From contig NZ_PVZS01000004.1 in NCBI RefSeq assembly GCF_003004785.1, forward strand, positions 173,234-237,233: 64,000 bases of DNA. The letters are read 5' to 3'. Of the stretch, positions 8,054 through 16,891 are shown in pieces (position 1 is the stretch's first letter; each line of letters opens with the position of its first letter). A program made the position numbers and the translations under genes. This stretch comes from Alsobacter soli (GTDB taxonomy: Bacteria > Pseudomonadota > Alphaproteobacteria > Rhizobiales > Beijerinckiaceae). The notes under the pieces are model-generated. The model was not told where the DNA came from. It was given only the letters and a program-made list of their open reading frames with translations, and did not search any database.

Positions 8054-9613
8054 ATGGACGAGTCCGGGCAAGGCCAGGCAGTCGCGGGGCGTCGGCGCGA
8101 GCGGGGCGGGCGCGGGGCGGCTCGGGAGGGCCGCGGGCGCGGACAGGGCCTCGGGCGGCCCTTCATCCGCCGCAACATCCCGCCTTACGACATCCTCTCC
8201 GAAGAGAACCTGCTCAAGATCGAGTCCGCGGCCGACCGCATCCTGGCCGAGATCGGCATCGAGTTCCGGGACGACCCTGCGGCGCTGGACCTGTGGCGGC
8301 GCGCGGGCGCCAAGTTGGACGGCGTGCGGGTCCGCTTCGAGCCCGGAATGCTGCGGGAGGTCCTCAAGACGGCGCCGGCGCGGTTCACCCAGCACGCCCG
8401 CAACCCGGCGCGCTCGGTCGAGATCGGCGGCGACGCCGTGGTGTTCTCGCCCGCGTACGGCTCGCCCTTCGTGATGGACCTCGACAAGGGCAGGCGCTAC
8501 GGCACGTTGGAAGACTTCCAGAACTTCATCAGGCTCGCCCAGTCCTCGCCGTGGCTGCACCACTCGGGTGGGACGATCTGCGAACCGGTCGACGTGCCGG
8601 TGAACAAGCGCCACCTGGACATGGTCTACAGCCACATCCGTTATTCCGACCGGGCCTTCATGGGCTCGGTCACGGCGGAGGGCCGGGCCGAAGACTCCGT
8701 CGCGATGGCGCGCATCCTGTTCGGGGACGACTTCACCGACCAGAACTGCGTCATTCTGGGCAACGTCAACGTGAACTCGCCGCTGGTATGGGACGGCACG
8801 ATGACCAAGGCGCTGCGCGCCTACGCGCGCGCCAACCAGGCGGGCGTCGTCGTCCCGTTCATCCTCGGCGGGGCCATGGGGCCTGTCACCAATGCGGGCG
8901 CGATCGCGCAGTCGCTGGCCGAGACCATGGCGGGCTGCGCGCTGACGCAGCTGGAGCGGCCGGGCGCGCCGGTGATCTTCGGCAACTTCCTGTCCTCCAT
9001 GGCCATGCGGTCGGGCTCGCCCACCTTCGGGACGCCGGAGCCGGCCATCGGCTCCATGGTGATCGGTCAGCTGGCGCGCCGGCTCAATCTGCCGCTGCGC
9101 TGCTCGGGCAACTTCACCACCTCGAAGTTGCCCGACGCCCAGGCGATGACCGAGGGCACGATGTCGATGCTCGCCGCCATCCATTGCGGGGCGAACTTCA
9201 TCCTCCATTCGGCCGGTTTCCTGGATGGGCTCCTGTCCATGTCCTACGAAAAGTTCGTGCTGGACACGGACCTGTGCGGCGCCCTGCACACCTATTGCGA
9301 CGGCGTGCAGGTCGACGACGACCAGCTCGCGCTGGACGCCTTCCGGGAGGTCGGCCCCGGGGGCCACTTCTTCGGCTGCGCCCACACCATGGGACACTAC
9401 CAGACCGCGTTCTGGGATTCAGAGCTCGCCGACAACGACCCGTTCGAGAAGTGGGAAGCGGGCGGTTCGGTCGACGCCGCCCAACGCGCCAACCGGCTCT
9501 GGAAAAAGCGCCTCGCCGACTATGAGCCGCCGGCGCTGGACGAGGGCGTCGACGAGGCGCTTCGGGACTTCGTGGCCCGGCGCAAAGGCGAGGCGCCGGA
9601 TGCGTGGTACTAG
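8054..9613 (+). CDS. MttB-superfamily (trimethylamine/betaine methyltransferase-like) protein, non-pyrrolysine
   Basis: 519 residues, full length for the superfamily, with no in-frame amber codon, so this is a non-Pyl member like those acting on glycine betaine, proline betaine or carnitine. The basic, glycine/arginine-rich first 35 residues precede the conserved start (IPPYDILSEENLLKIE..ADRILAEIGIEF). Conserved TIM-barrel segments include GGTICEPVD, FILGGAMGPVTNAG and the C-terminal GPGGHFFGCAHTM. Known members transfer a methyl group to a cognate corrinoid protein, but no corrinoid-binding protein or reactivase gene is in the window. It lies 451 bp before a TMADH-like demethylase, which suggests joint N-methyl-compound catabolism (inference). 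Confidence 0.85.
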   Translation: MDESGQGQAVAGRRRERGGRGAAREGRGRGQGLGRPFIRRNIPPYDILSEENLLKIESAADRILAEIGIEFRDDPAALDLWRRAGAKLDGVRVRFEPGMLREVLKTAPARFTQHARNPARSVEIGGDAVVFSPAYGSPFVMDLDKGRRYGTLEDFQNFIRLAQSSPWLHHSGGTICEPVDVPVNKRHLDMVYSHIRYSDRAFMGSVTAEGRAEDSVAMARILFGDDFTDQNCVILGNVNVNSPLVWDGTMTKALRAYARANQAGVVVPFILGGAMGPVTNAGAIAQSLAETMAGCALTQLERPGAPVIFGNFLSSMAMRSGSPTFGTPEPAIGSMVIGQLARRLNLPLRCSGNFTTSKLPDAQAMTEGTMSMLAAIHCGANFILHSAGFLDGLLSMSYEKFVLDTDLCGALHTYCDGVQVDDDQLALDAFREVGPGGHFFGCAHTMGHYQTAFWDSELADNDPFEKWEAGGSVDAAQRANRLWKKRLADYEPPALDEGVDEALRDFVARRKGEAPDAWY

Positions 9614-10064
9614 GTCCGTCATTGCGAGCCGAAGGCGAAGCAACGCAGTCCGGTCGGGCTCATCCCTGCATGGACGACGTTCCGCCGTCCCTGGATGGCG
9701 TTCTCGCTGTGCTCCTCTCGAGGCCGGCGAAGCGCGGCCCCCCACCCTCCCCTTGAGGGGGAGGGTCGACGGCCGCAGGCCGGCGGGGTGGGGTGGCGCC
9801 GCGCCCGGCAAGGGCGCTTGCAGAACTTCAGCGCGGTCGTTCCACGCCAGCCGTCACCCCACCACGGCCCTTCGGGCCGACCCTCCCCCCTCCAGGGGAG
9901 GGTGGGAAGCCTTGGCTCGTCATTGCGAGCGAAGCGAAGCAATCCAGGAGTCGCAGGCGCGAAACGATGACGTCCGCGTCCGTGGCTCCTGGATTGCTTC
10001 GTCGCTGCGCTCCTCGCAAGGACGGTTGAGAGTTTAGGGCCGTCTCGTTCGTCAAGGTGAAGCC
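9614..10064. repeat. Repeat-filled intergenic region (families A and C)
   Basis: This 451-bp gap is almost entirely repeats. A half-unit of family A lies at 9616-9655, a family C composite at about 9738-9908 (GGGGAGGGT arms around GGCCGCAGGCC), and a complete family A inverted pair at 9918-10025 in which CGTCATTGCGAG...CAATCCAGGAG is mirrored by CTCCTGGATTG...CGCAAGGACGG. Transcribed, 9918-10025 would form a long stem. Only about 40 bp remain as leader for the downstream gene. Confidence 0.75.
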
Positions 10065-12107
10065 ATGTCCACCGACCCCCTGCTCCAGCCCTATCGCCTG
10101 AAGCACCTGACGCTGAAGAACCGCGTCATGTCGACGGCGCACGAGCCGGCCTATTCGGAGGACGGGCTGCCCAAGGACCGATACCGCCTCTACCACCTGG
10201 AGAAGGCCAAGGGCGGGCTGGCGCTCACCATGACGGCGGGGTCAGCGATCGTGTCGCCAGACAGCCCGGCCGCGTTCGGCAACCTGCACGCATACAGGGA
10301 TGAGATCACGCCCTGGCTGAAGCGTCTCGCCGACGACTGCCACGCGCATGACTGCGCGGTGATGATCCAGCTCACGCATCTGGGCCGCCGCACCGGCTGG
10401 AACAAGGCCGACTGGCTACCTGTGCTGGCCCCCTCCCCGGTCCGGGAGCCCGCCCATCGGGCCTTCCCCAAGCAGGCGGAGGACTGGGACATCGACCGGA
10501 TCGTGGCGGACTACGCCGCGGCCGCGCAACGCATGCAGGCCGCGGGGCTCGACGGGATCGAGTTCGAGGCCTACGGCCACTTCATGGACCAGTTCTGGTC
10601 GCCGGCCACCAACAAGCGCGATGACGACTACGGCGGCTCCCTGGACAACCGGCTCCGGTTCACGTGGCGGGTGATCGATGCGGTCCGGCAGGCGGTCGGG
10701 CCGGATTTCATCGTGGGCATCCGCATGGTGGCGGACGAGGACTGGGACCAGGGGCTCAGCCGGGACGAGGGGGTGGAGATCGCGCGGCGGGTCGCGGCCT
10801 CCGGCAGATTCGACTTCATCAACCTCATCCGCGGCCATATCGACACGGACGCGGCGCTCACCGGCGTGATCCCCATCGCCGGCATGCCGTCCTCGCCGCA
10901 CCTGGATTTCGCGGGCGAGGTACGGGCTGAGACGAAGTTCCCGGTCTTTCACGCCTCCCGGATCGCGGACGTCGCCACGGCGCGGCACGCCATCGCGGAG
11001 GGCAAGCTCGACATGGTCGGCATGACCCGGGCCCACATCGCCGACCCGCATATCGTGGCCAAGGTCCGCAACGGGCAGGAGCACCGGATCCGGCCCTGCG
11101 TGGGCGCCACCTACTGCCTCGACCGCATCTACGAGGGCGGCGAGGCGCTGTGCATCCACAATGCGGCCACCGGGCGCGAGGCGACGATCCCGCACGACAT
11201 CCCGCCCTCCCCGGCGCCCGGCAAGCGCGTCGTGGTGGTAGGCGCTGGTCCCGCGGGGCTGGAGGCGGCGCGGGTCGCGGCGGAGCGCGGCCATCGCGTG
11301 ACCGTGCTGGAGGCCGCCGCCCAACCGGGCGGGCAGGTGCTGCTGTTGACCAAGAACCCGCGCCGCCGGGACATGATCGGCATCATCGACTGGCGCGTGG
11401 CCGAACTGGAGCGGCTCGAGGTCGAGATCCGCACCCATGTCTGGGCGGAGGCCGAGGACGTGACGGCGCTCGACCCGGAGGTGGTGATCGTCGCCACCGG
11501 CGGCGTGCCGCAGACCCCCCCGCTCGCCGGAGGCGACGACCTCGTCACGTCGTCCTGGGACATCCTGGCCGGGACCGTGGCCCCGGGCGCGAACGTGCTC
11601 GTCTATGACGACAATGGCGGTCACCAGGGGATGAGCGCCGCCGAGGTCGCGGCGCGGGCGGGCTCCGCCGTGGAGCTCGTCTCGCCCGAGCGCTTCTTCG
11701 CGCCCGAGATGGGCGGCATGAACCACGTCCCCTACATGAAGGCCTTCCACGAACGGGGCGTCACGGTCACGATCAACACGCGCCTGCGCAGCGTGCGCCG
11801 GGACGGAAACGCGCTGGTGGCGACGCTGGGGTCCGACTTCGCGCCCGGCTGGAGCGCCGAGAGGCGGGTGGACCAGGTGGTGGTCGAGCACGGAACCCTG
11901 CCGCTGGACGACCTGTATCTCGCGCTCAAGCCCCTGTCGCGGAACGGAGGCGCGGTCGACTACCGGGCCCTCATCGCCGGAGCGGATCCCTTTCCGATCA
12001 ACCATGCAATTGACGGCTTTACCCTCTACCGCATAGGGGACGCGGTCGCCTCCCGCAACATTCACGCGGGGATCTACGACGCCGTCCGGTTCGGGCTCAG
12101 CTGGTAG
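10065..12107 (+). CDS. TMADH/DgcA-like FMN-FAD oxidoreductase (N-demethylase candidate)
   Basis: 680 residues in the old-yellow-enzyme plus FAD/NAD architecture of trimethylamine dehydrogenase and 2,4-dienoyl-CoA reductase. An FMN TIM barrel spans residues 1 to about 340, a cysteine-rich linker 345-363, and a dinucleotide-binding half starts at about 385 (VVVVGAGPAGLEAA). STAHEPAYSEDGLP near the N-terminus and the AYGHFMDQF active-site stretch resemble dimethylglycine/N-methylproline demethylases. The residue equivalent to the FMN-linking Cys30 of TMADH is Glu, so the flavin is probably not covalent. The cluster motif reads C345-VG-A348-TY-C351 ... C363: the second canonical Fe-S cysteine is Ala. 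Probable partner of the MttB-family protein upstream. Confidence 0.82.
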   Translation: MSTDPLLQPYRLKHLTLKNRVMSTAHEPAYSEDGLPKDRYRLYHLEKAKGGLALTMTAGSAIVSPDSPAAFGNLHAYRDEITPWLKRLADDCHAHDCAVMIQLTHLGRRTGWNKADWLPVLAPSPVREPAHRAFPKQAEDWDIDRIVADYAAAAQRMQAAGLDGIEFEAYGHFMDQFWSPATNKRDDDYGGSLDNRLRFTWRVIDAVRQAVGPDFIVGIRMVADEDWDQGLSRDEGVEIARRVAASGRFDFINLIRGHIDTDAALTGVIPIAGMPSSPHLDFAGEVRAETKFPVFHASRIADVATARHAIAEGKLDMVGMTRAHIADPHIVAKVRNGQEHRIRPCVGATYCLDRIYEGGEALCIHNAATGREATIPHDIPPSPAPGKRVVVVGAGPAGLEAARVAAERGHRVTVLEAAAQPGGQVLLLTKNPRRRDMIGIIDWRVAELERLEVEIRTHVWAEAEDVTALDPEVVIVATGGVPQTPPLAGGDDLVTSSWDILAGTVAPGANVLVYDDNGGHQGMSAAEVAARAGSAVELVSPERFFAPEMGGMNHVPYMKAFHERGVTVTINTRLRSVRRDGNALVATLGSDFAPGWSAERRVDQVVVEHGTLPLDDLYLALKPLSRNGGAVDYRALIAGADPFPINHAIDGFTLYRIGDAVASRNIHAGIYDAVRFGLSW

Positions 12108-12198
12108 CAGAGCCTGCGCCGCGTCGTCGCGGTCAGGCCGGCGAACGATCCGAGCGCTCGGGGATTGAAGCTCCGAAGCCCACAAACACGAGCGAGCC

Positions 12199-12462
12199 AT
12201 GATGCTGAGCTGGATGAACTACGGCTACGATGCAGCCATGCTGACGTTCGAGGCCCAACAGGTGATCGGACTGCGGCTGGCCAAGCTCAGCGCGGGAGGC
12301 CCGGCGGCGGCGCTGGAAGCCACCCTGATGGTGAACGAGAAGATCGCCGCGGCCTGGGAGGCCGGGGCCACGCTGGCGGCGGGCGGCTCCGGCCACAAGG
12401 TGCTGAAACGCTATCGGCGCCACGTGGGCGCCAATTACCGCCGCCTGAAGCGGCGCCGCTGA
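12199..12462 (+). CDS. Small hypothetical protein
   Basis: 87 residues, not recognised as a named family. It starts with a Trp/Tyr-rich segment (MMLSWMNYGYDAAMLTFEAQQVIGLRLAKL), is predicted largely helical in the middle (EATLMVNEKIAAAWEAGATLAAGG) and ends in a very basic tail (KRYRRHVGANYRRLKRRR). The helical middle and basic tail recall phasin-like or nucleic-acid-associated small proteins, but I do not assign a function. It has the high third-position GC of genuine genes here. Ends 13 bp before the convergent small membrane protein. Confidence 0.6.
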   Translation: MMLSWMNYGYDAAMLTFEAQQVIGLRLAKLSAGGPAAALEATLMVNEKIAAAWEAGATLAAGGSGHKVLKRYRRHVGANYRRLKRRR

Positions 12463-12475
12463 GGCGCCCCGCTCC

Positions 12476-12775
12476 TCACCGCAGCAGGAGGCGCGCCGCG
12501 TAGCCGGCCACGAAGGCCGCCACAAGCGCTCCGACTGGGTTGGCGGTGACCATCTCGCGGGCCTGGCTGACGGTCGGGCTGCCCCGGGCCGCCTGCTCGA
12601 GGATGCGCGCAGCCGCGGTGTCCGCGGCGTCCACATCCACCGACACCGTGAAGGCGCCGCCGTTGGCGGGTCGCCGCAGGGCGACGCCCGCCTTGTTGTA
12701 GCCACGCCTGATCAGGGCGCGCATGGCCTGCCGGGCCGCGTTCTCGTCGGTGAAAGTCTGTTGGGCTGTGGGCAT
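12476..12775 (-). CDS. Small predicted membrane-anchored stress-type protein
   Basis: 99 residues. The N-terminal half (FTDENAARQAMRALIRRGYNKAGVALRR) resembles the YflT-like fold of general stress proteins. The C-terminus is a membrane segment with small-residue packing (NPVGALVAAFVAGYAARLLLR), as in ElaB/YqjD-type inner-membrane proteins. A strong GGAGGAG lies about 8 nt before the ATG at 12775, ruling out the longer reading frame to 12958. Probably tethered to the inner membrane with the N-terminus inside; function unknown. Confidence 0.65.
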   Translation of the reverse strand: MPTAQQTFTDENAARQAMRALIRRGYNKAGVALRRPANGGAFTVSVDVDAADTAAARILEQAARGSPTVSQAREMVTANPVGALVAAFVAGYAARLLLR

Positions 12776-12907
12776 CGTTCGGTTCTCCTCCGAGGCCGAC
12801 AGCAAGCGTTTGACCACGCTCCGAGTTCCCGGCCTGTCGCCAGGGCGCGCCCCGGCGACCGCCACACGGGGCGTTGGCACTATATTATCGGCCATTAACA
12901 ATCTGGC

Positions 12908-13108
12908 GTGCATGCCTTCGCGCCGCGGTCGTTCAAGTGGGTCACGGTCGGCGCGCATTCGCCGCCGAACAGCCTCCCCGCGATGATGGTCCGGGTGGTC
13001 GACGCGGGGCCGCGCGTGCTGCGCCTGCAGGGGCAGGAACAGTCGTCGACTTCGTGGGTGTGGACCACGGTGGCCGGCGCGCCCGTGCGGAGGCGCCGCG
13101 CCGACTAG
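12908..13108 (+). CDS. Short hypothetical protein, possible
   Basis: 66 codons from a GTG at 12908, with nearly every third codon position G or C, as in real genes here. The predicted protein is not low complexity (FKWVTVGAHSPPNS, STSWVWTTVAGAP). An AT-rich patch at about 12880-12900 (TATATTATCGG, CATTAACA) just upstream stands out in this genome and could hold a promoter. There is no clear Shine-Dalgarno, and I recognise no family. It ends 3 bp before the stop of the convergent ilvD. Confidence 0.4.
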   Translation: MHAFAPRSFKWVTVGAHSPPNSLPAMMVRVVDAGPRVLRLQGQEQSSTSWVWTTVAGAPVRRRRAD

Positions 13109-13111
13109 CGG

Positions 13112-14962
13112 TTATTCCGGTACGACGCGCACCGCGCCCTTGGCGGCGCTGGTGGTGAGGGCCGCGTAGGCCTTCAGCGCCATGGAGACCTTGCGCTCGC
13201 GCGTGGCCGGCTTCCAGGCCTGCGGGCCGCGAGCCTCCATCTCCTGCCTGCGCCGGTCGAGTTCGGCCTGGGGCACGGCGAGGTTGATGGTGCGGTTCGG
13301 GATGTCGATCTCGATCGTGTCGCCGGTCTGCACCAGGCCGATCAGGCCGCCCTCCGCCGCCTCCGGCGAGCAGTGGCCGATGGAGAGGCCCGAGCTGCCG
13401 CCCGAGAAGCGGCCGTCCGTGACCAGCGCGCAGGCCTTCCCGAGGCCGCGGGACTTCAGATAGCTCGTCGGGTAGAGCATCTCCTGCATGCCGGGGCCGC
13501 CGCGCGGGCCTTCGTAGATGATGACCACCACCTCGCCGGGCTTCACGTCGCCGCCCAGGATGCCCTTCACGGCCAAATCCTGGCTCTCGAAGACGCGGGC
13601 GGGGCCGGTGAACTTCAGGATGCTGGCGTCCACGCCGGCCGTCTTCACGATGCAGCCGTCGAGCGCGATGTTGCCGGTGAGCACGGCGAGGCCGCCGTCC
13701 CGGGAATAAGCGTGCTCCATGTCGCGGATGACGCCGTTCTGGCGGTCGAGATCGAGGTCGTCGTAGCGGCGGCTCTGGCTGAAGGCCGTCTGCGACGGCA
13801 CGCCGCCCGGCGCGGCGCGGTAGAAGGTGCGCACGGTCTCGCTCTCCGTGCGGGAGATGTCCCAGCGGGCGATGGCGTCAGCGAGGCTCGGGCTATGGAC
13901 GGAGCCCACGCTCGTGTCGATGAGGCCCGCCTTCTCGAGCTGGCCCAGGATCGCCATGATGCCTCCGGCGCGGTGCACGTCCTCCATGTGGACGTTGGCG
14001 ACCGACGGGGCGACCTTGCAGAGCACGGGCACGCGGCGGGACAGCCGGTCGATGTCCGCCATGGTGAAGTCGACCTTGGCCTCGAAGGCCGCCGCCAGCA
14101 GGTGCAGCACGGTGTTGGTGGAGCCCCCCATGGCGATGTCGAGCGTCATGGCGTTCTCGAACGCCTTGAAGTTCGCGATATTGCGCGGCAGCACGCTGGC
14201 GTCGTCCTGCTCGTAGTAGCGGCGCGCCAGGTCCACCACGAGGTGGCCGGCCTCCACGAACAGGCGCTCGCGGTCGGCGTGGGTGGCGAGGGTGGAGCCG
14301 TTGCCGGGCAGCGCCAGGCCGAGCGCCTCGGTGAGGCAGTTCATGGAGTTGGCCGTGAACATGCCCGAGCAGGAGCCGCAGGTCGGGCAGGCCGAGCGCT
14401 CGATGACCTTGACCTCCTCGTCCGACACCTTGTCGTCGGCCGCCGCGATCATGGCGTCGATGAGGTCGACCTTGCGCGTCGTGTTGCCGGCGGACTCGGC
14501 GATGTACTTGCCGGCCTCCATGGGGCCGCCCGAGACGAAGACCACCGGGATGTTGAGGCGCAGCGCCGCCATCAGCATGCCGGGGGTGATCTTGTCGCAG
14601 TTGGAGATGCACACCAGCGCGTCGGCGCAGTGGGCGTTGACCATGTACTCGACGCTGTCGGCGATGATCTCGCGCGAGGGCAGGCTGTAGAGCATGCCGT
14701 CGTGGCCCATGGCGATGCCGTCGTCCACCGCGATAGTGTTGAACTCCTTGGCGACGCCGCCGGCCTTCTCGATCTCGCGCGCCACCAGTTGGCCGAGGTC
14801 CTTCAGGTGCACGTGGCCGGGCACGAACTGGGTGAAGGAGTTGGCGATCGCGATGATCGGCTTGCCGAAGTCGCTGTCCTTCATGCCGGTGGCGCGCCAC
14901 AGGCCGCGGGCGCCGGCCATGTTGCGACCGTGGGTGGTGGTGCGGGAACGATAAGCGGGCAC
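13112..14962 (-). CDS. ilvD: Dihydroxy-acid dehydratase
   Basis: 616 residues, the same length as the Escherichia coli enzyme and recognisably IlvD from end to end ([77 protein letters not shown]). It converts 2,3-dihydroxy-isovalerate or 2,3-dihydroxy-3-methylvalerate to the keto acids of the valine/isoleucine pathway, using an Fe-S cluster held by the CDK and CGSC cysteines. Monocistronic here; no other ilv genes in the window. Its presence supports reading the IlvD-like gene at 285 as catabolic. Confidence 0.97.
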   Translation of the reverse strand: MPAYRSRTTTHGRNMAGARGLWRATGMKDSDFGKPIIAIANSFTQFVPGHVHLKDLGQLVAREIEKAGGVAKEFNTIAVDDGIAMGHDGMLYSLPSREIIADSVEYMVNAHCADALVCISNCDKITPGMLMAALRLNIPVVFVSGGPMEAGKYIAESAGNTTRKVDLIDAMIAAADDKVSDEEVKVIERSACPTCGSCSGMFTANSMNCLTEALGLALPGNGSTLATHADRERLFVEAGHLVVDLARRYYEQDDASVLPRNIANFKAFENAMTLDIAMGGSTNTVLHLLAAAFEAKVDFTMADIDRLSRRVPVLCKVAPSVANVHMEDVHRAGGIMAILGQLEKAGLIDTSVGSVHSPSLADAIARWDISRTESETVRTFYRAAPGGVPSQTAFSQSRRYDDLDLDRQNGVIRDMEHAYSRDGGLAVLTGNIALDGCIVKTAGVDASILKFTGPARVFESQDLAVKGILGGDVKPGEVVVIIYEGPRGGPGMQEMLYPTSYLKSRGLGKACALVTDGRFSGGSSGLSIGHCSPEAAEGGLIGLVQTGDTIEIDIPNRTINLAVPQAELDRRRQEMEARGPQAWKPATRERKVSMALKAYAALTTSAAKGAVRVVPE

Positions 14963-15334
14963 GGGGCGATCCTCGGGCGGAGTTTTTCTCGGGCAGGAGG
15001 TCTACCTCAACCTGTCCCGAAATGAAATCGCCGGATCGCCGCGCCGGCGCATGCCAGATACGAACGCCGGAAGGGGTCGCCGCGAACGAATGTTGCTGAG
15101 GCCTGTCCGATCGCCGCGCCTGCCTTGCCGAGGAAGTTCCGCCGTCATCCCCGGCCGGAGCGGCGAAGCCGCGGAGGGGAAGGGGATCCAGGGCAAACGC
15201 GCTCTCCCCTGGATCCCCTTCCCGACCCGCTGCGCGGGTCGCCGGGGATGACGGAAGGGATGGCTGGAGGTCCAGGCGCGCGGCCCTGGGTTGCTTCGTC
15301 GCTGCGCTCCTCGCAATGACGGAGCCTTAATCCG
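14963..15334. repeat. Repeat-filled intergenic region (families B and A)
   Basis: This 372-bp gap holds a family B inverted pair at about 15142-15253 (GTCATCCCCGGCCGGAG...GGGGATCCAGG mirrored by CCTGGATCCCCTTCCC...GCCGGGGATGACGG) and a family A half-unit at 15287-15322 (GGTTGCTTCGTCGCTGCGCTCCTCGCAATGACGG). The roughly 140 bp next to ilvD (14963 to about 15110) should contain its promoter, but no clear hexamers were recognised. Confidence 0.7.
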
Positions 15335-16363
15335 TTAGGGCGTCGGAGCGTCCTGCGCCAGGAGGCCTTCGCCCTTCAGCTCCGACCACAGCGCCGGCGG
15401 GATGGCGGCGTTGACGTCCGCCGCGTTGGCGCGGATCTCGCCCGGCTTCACGGCGCCGATCACCACCGAGATGACGGCCGGGTGCGCGGCCGCGAAGGCG
15501 AGCGCGGCCTGCCGCAGGGGGACGCCGTGGCGGGCGCAGACGGCCTCGATGCGGCGGACGCGCTCGAGGATGTCGGCGGGCGCCGGGGCGTAGTTGAACT
15601 TGGCGCCCGGCGCGGCGCCGGTCGCCAGGATGCCCGAGTTGAATACCCCGCCCAGCATGACGCCGACCTTCTTCTGCACGGCGAGCGGCAGGAACTCCTC
15701 CAGCGCGGGCTGCTCCAGCAGGGAATAGCGCCCGGCCAGCAGGGTGACGTCGAAATCACCCTCGCGCAGGAAGCGGGCCGACACGTCGGCCTCGTTGATC
15801 CCCACCCCGATCGCCTTGCAGAAGCCCGTCCGGCGCAGCTCGTCCAGCGCCCGGTAGGCGCCGCCCATGGCCTCGCCGAAGCGGCGCTCGAAGTCGCTCC
15901 CGTGGGTCCAGACGTCGACGTCGTGAATGAGCAGGATGTCGATGCGGTCGAAGCCTGTGCGCAGGAGCGACTGCTCAACGGAGCGCATCGTGCCGTCATA
16001 GGAGTAGTCGAAACGCGCCCGGTGCGGGAAACCACCGGCGAAGCCGGGCGAGATCACGTCGTCGCGCGGCTTCTCGACGGCGGAGAACGGGTCCATCACC
16101 CGGCCGACCTTGGTGGAGAACACGACGCTGTCCCGGGGGAAGCGACGCAAAACCGCGCCGCAGCGGACCTCCGCGAGGCCGTTGCCGTAGTGGGGCGAGG
16201 CGTCGAACAGGGTGACGCCCGCGTCATGCGCGGCCTCCAGGGTGGCCAGCGCCTCGCGCTCGTCCAGGCGCTCGTAGAGGTCGCCCAACGGGGCGGCGCC
16301 GAAGCCCATCAGGCTCACGTCGAGCCTGGCCCCATGCGGCGTGATGAAGGAGCGGGTTTGCAT
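15335..16363 (-). CDS. Aldo/keto reductase (aldose/L-fucose/pyridoxal dehydrogenase-like)
   Basis: 342 residues with the AKR catalytic tetrad visible as Asp54 and Tyr59 (FDASPHYG), Lys85 (STKVGR) and His147 (LLIHDVD). The sequence style (FGAAPLGDLY, SYDGTMRSVEQSLLRTGFDRID, VFNSGIL) is that of the D-threo-aldose 1-dehydrogenase/pyridoxal 4-dehydrogenase subgroup, which oxidises sugars such as L-fucose or pyridoxal with NAD(P)+. The exact substrate is not decidable. The start at 16363 follows GGGAGG 7 nt upstream. A single gene flanked on both sides by repeats. Confidence 0.85.
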   Translation of the reverse strand: MQTRSFITPHGARLDVSLMGFGAAPLGDLYERLDEREALATLEAAHDAGVTLFDASPHYGNGLAEVRCGAVLRRFPRDSVVFSTKVGRVMDPFSAVEKPRDDVISPGFAGGFPHRARFDYSYDGTMRSVEQSLLRTGFDRIDILLIHDVDVWTHGSDFERRFGEAMGGAYRALDELRRTGFCKAIGVGINEADVSARFLREGDFDVTLLAGRYSLLEQPALEEFLPLAVQKKVGVMLGGVFNSGILATGAAPGAKFNYAPAPADILERVRRIEAVCARHGVPLRQAALAFAAAHPAVISVVIGAVKPGEIRANAADVNAAIPPALWSELKGEGLLAQDAPTP

Positions 16364-16891
16364 GGCGGCGGACCTCCCAGGATCGTTTGTTGCCCCATGC
16401 TTAGCGGGATTTACGCCCGGCGCGAAGCGCGTGGACTGTACGCACGCCAAAGCTTTTCCGCACGCCGAAGAAAACTCGCCATCATCCCCGGCCGGAGCGG
16501 CGACGCCGCGGAGGGGGAGGGATCCAGGGCCATGAGCGCGTTCCCCTGGATCCCCTTCCCGGCTTGCTGCGCAAGCCGCCGGGGATGACGGCGGAAACGC
16601 CGCCGCCCTGGCGAGGAGCGGAGCGACGCGCGAAGTCGGCGCGAAGCGCCACCCTCCCCTGCGAGGGGGAGGGTCGACGGCCGAAGGCCGGCGGGGAGGG
16701 GTGACCCGCGCCCGGCGAGGGCGCGTGCAGGCGCTGGCAGGACCTGAGCGCCACGCCCGGCGCCACCCCACCCCGCCGCTGCGCGGCGACCCTCCCCCTC
16801 GAGGGGAGGGTGTGGCGTGCGATGCTCCCGTCCATGCGAGGAGCGGAGCGACGAAGCGTTACAGGGGCGGAGGGGCGCGCGCCTGCGCCGC
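16364..16891. repeat. Repeat mosaic (families B, C and fragments of A)
   Basis: A 528-bp gap between the aldo/keto reductase and pgi. A complete family B inverted pair lies at about 16481-16592. It is followed by a family A fragment (GCGAGGAGCGGAGCGACG, about 16610-16630), a complete family C composite at about 16649-16811, and another family A fragment at about 16835-16865. The units abut one another, giving a mosaic. No gene is supported here. Confidence 0.7.

Noticed and set aside
8054-9613. Pyrrolysine-containing MttB
   Set aside because: There is no in-frame TAG in the gene and no pyl genes in the window; it is a non-Pyl superfamily member.
9738-9908. Repeats around 9.7-10.0 kb as a CRISPR array
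   Set aside because: The units are inverted and of different families, without regularly spaced identical direct repeats or cas genes.
12476-12958. Longer 160-codon version of the small membrane protein
   Set aside because: A strong GGAGGAG lies just before the internal ATG at 12775, and the extra N-terminus covers the AT-rich intergenic patch.
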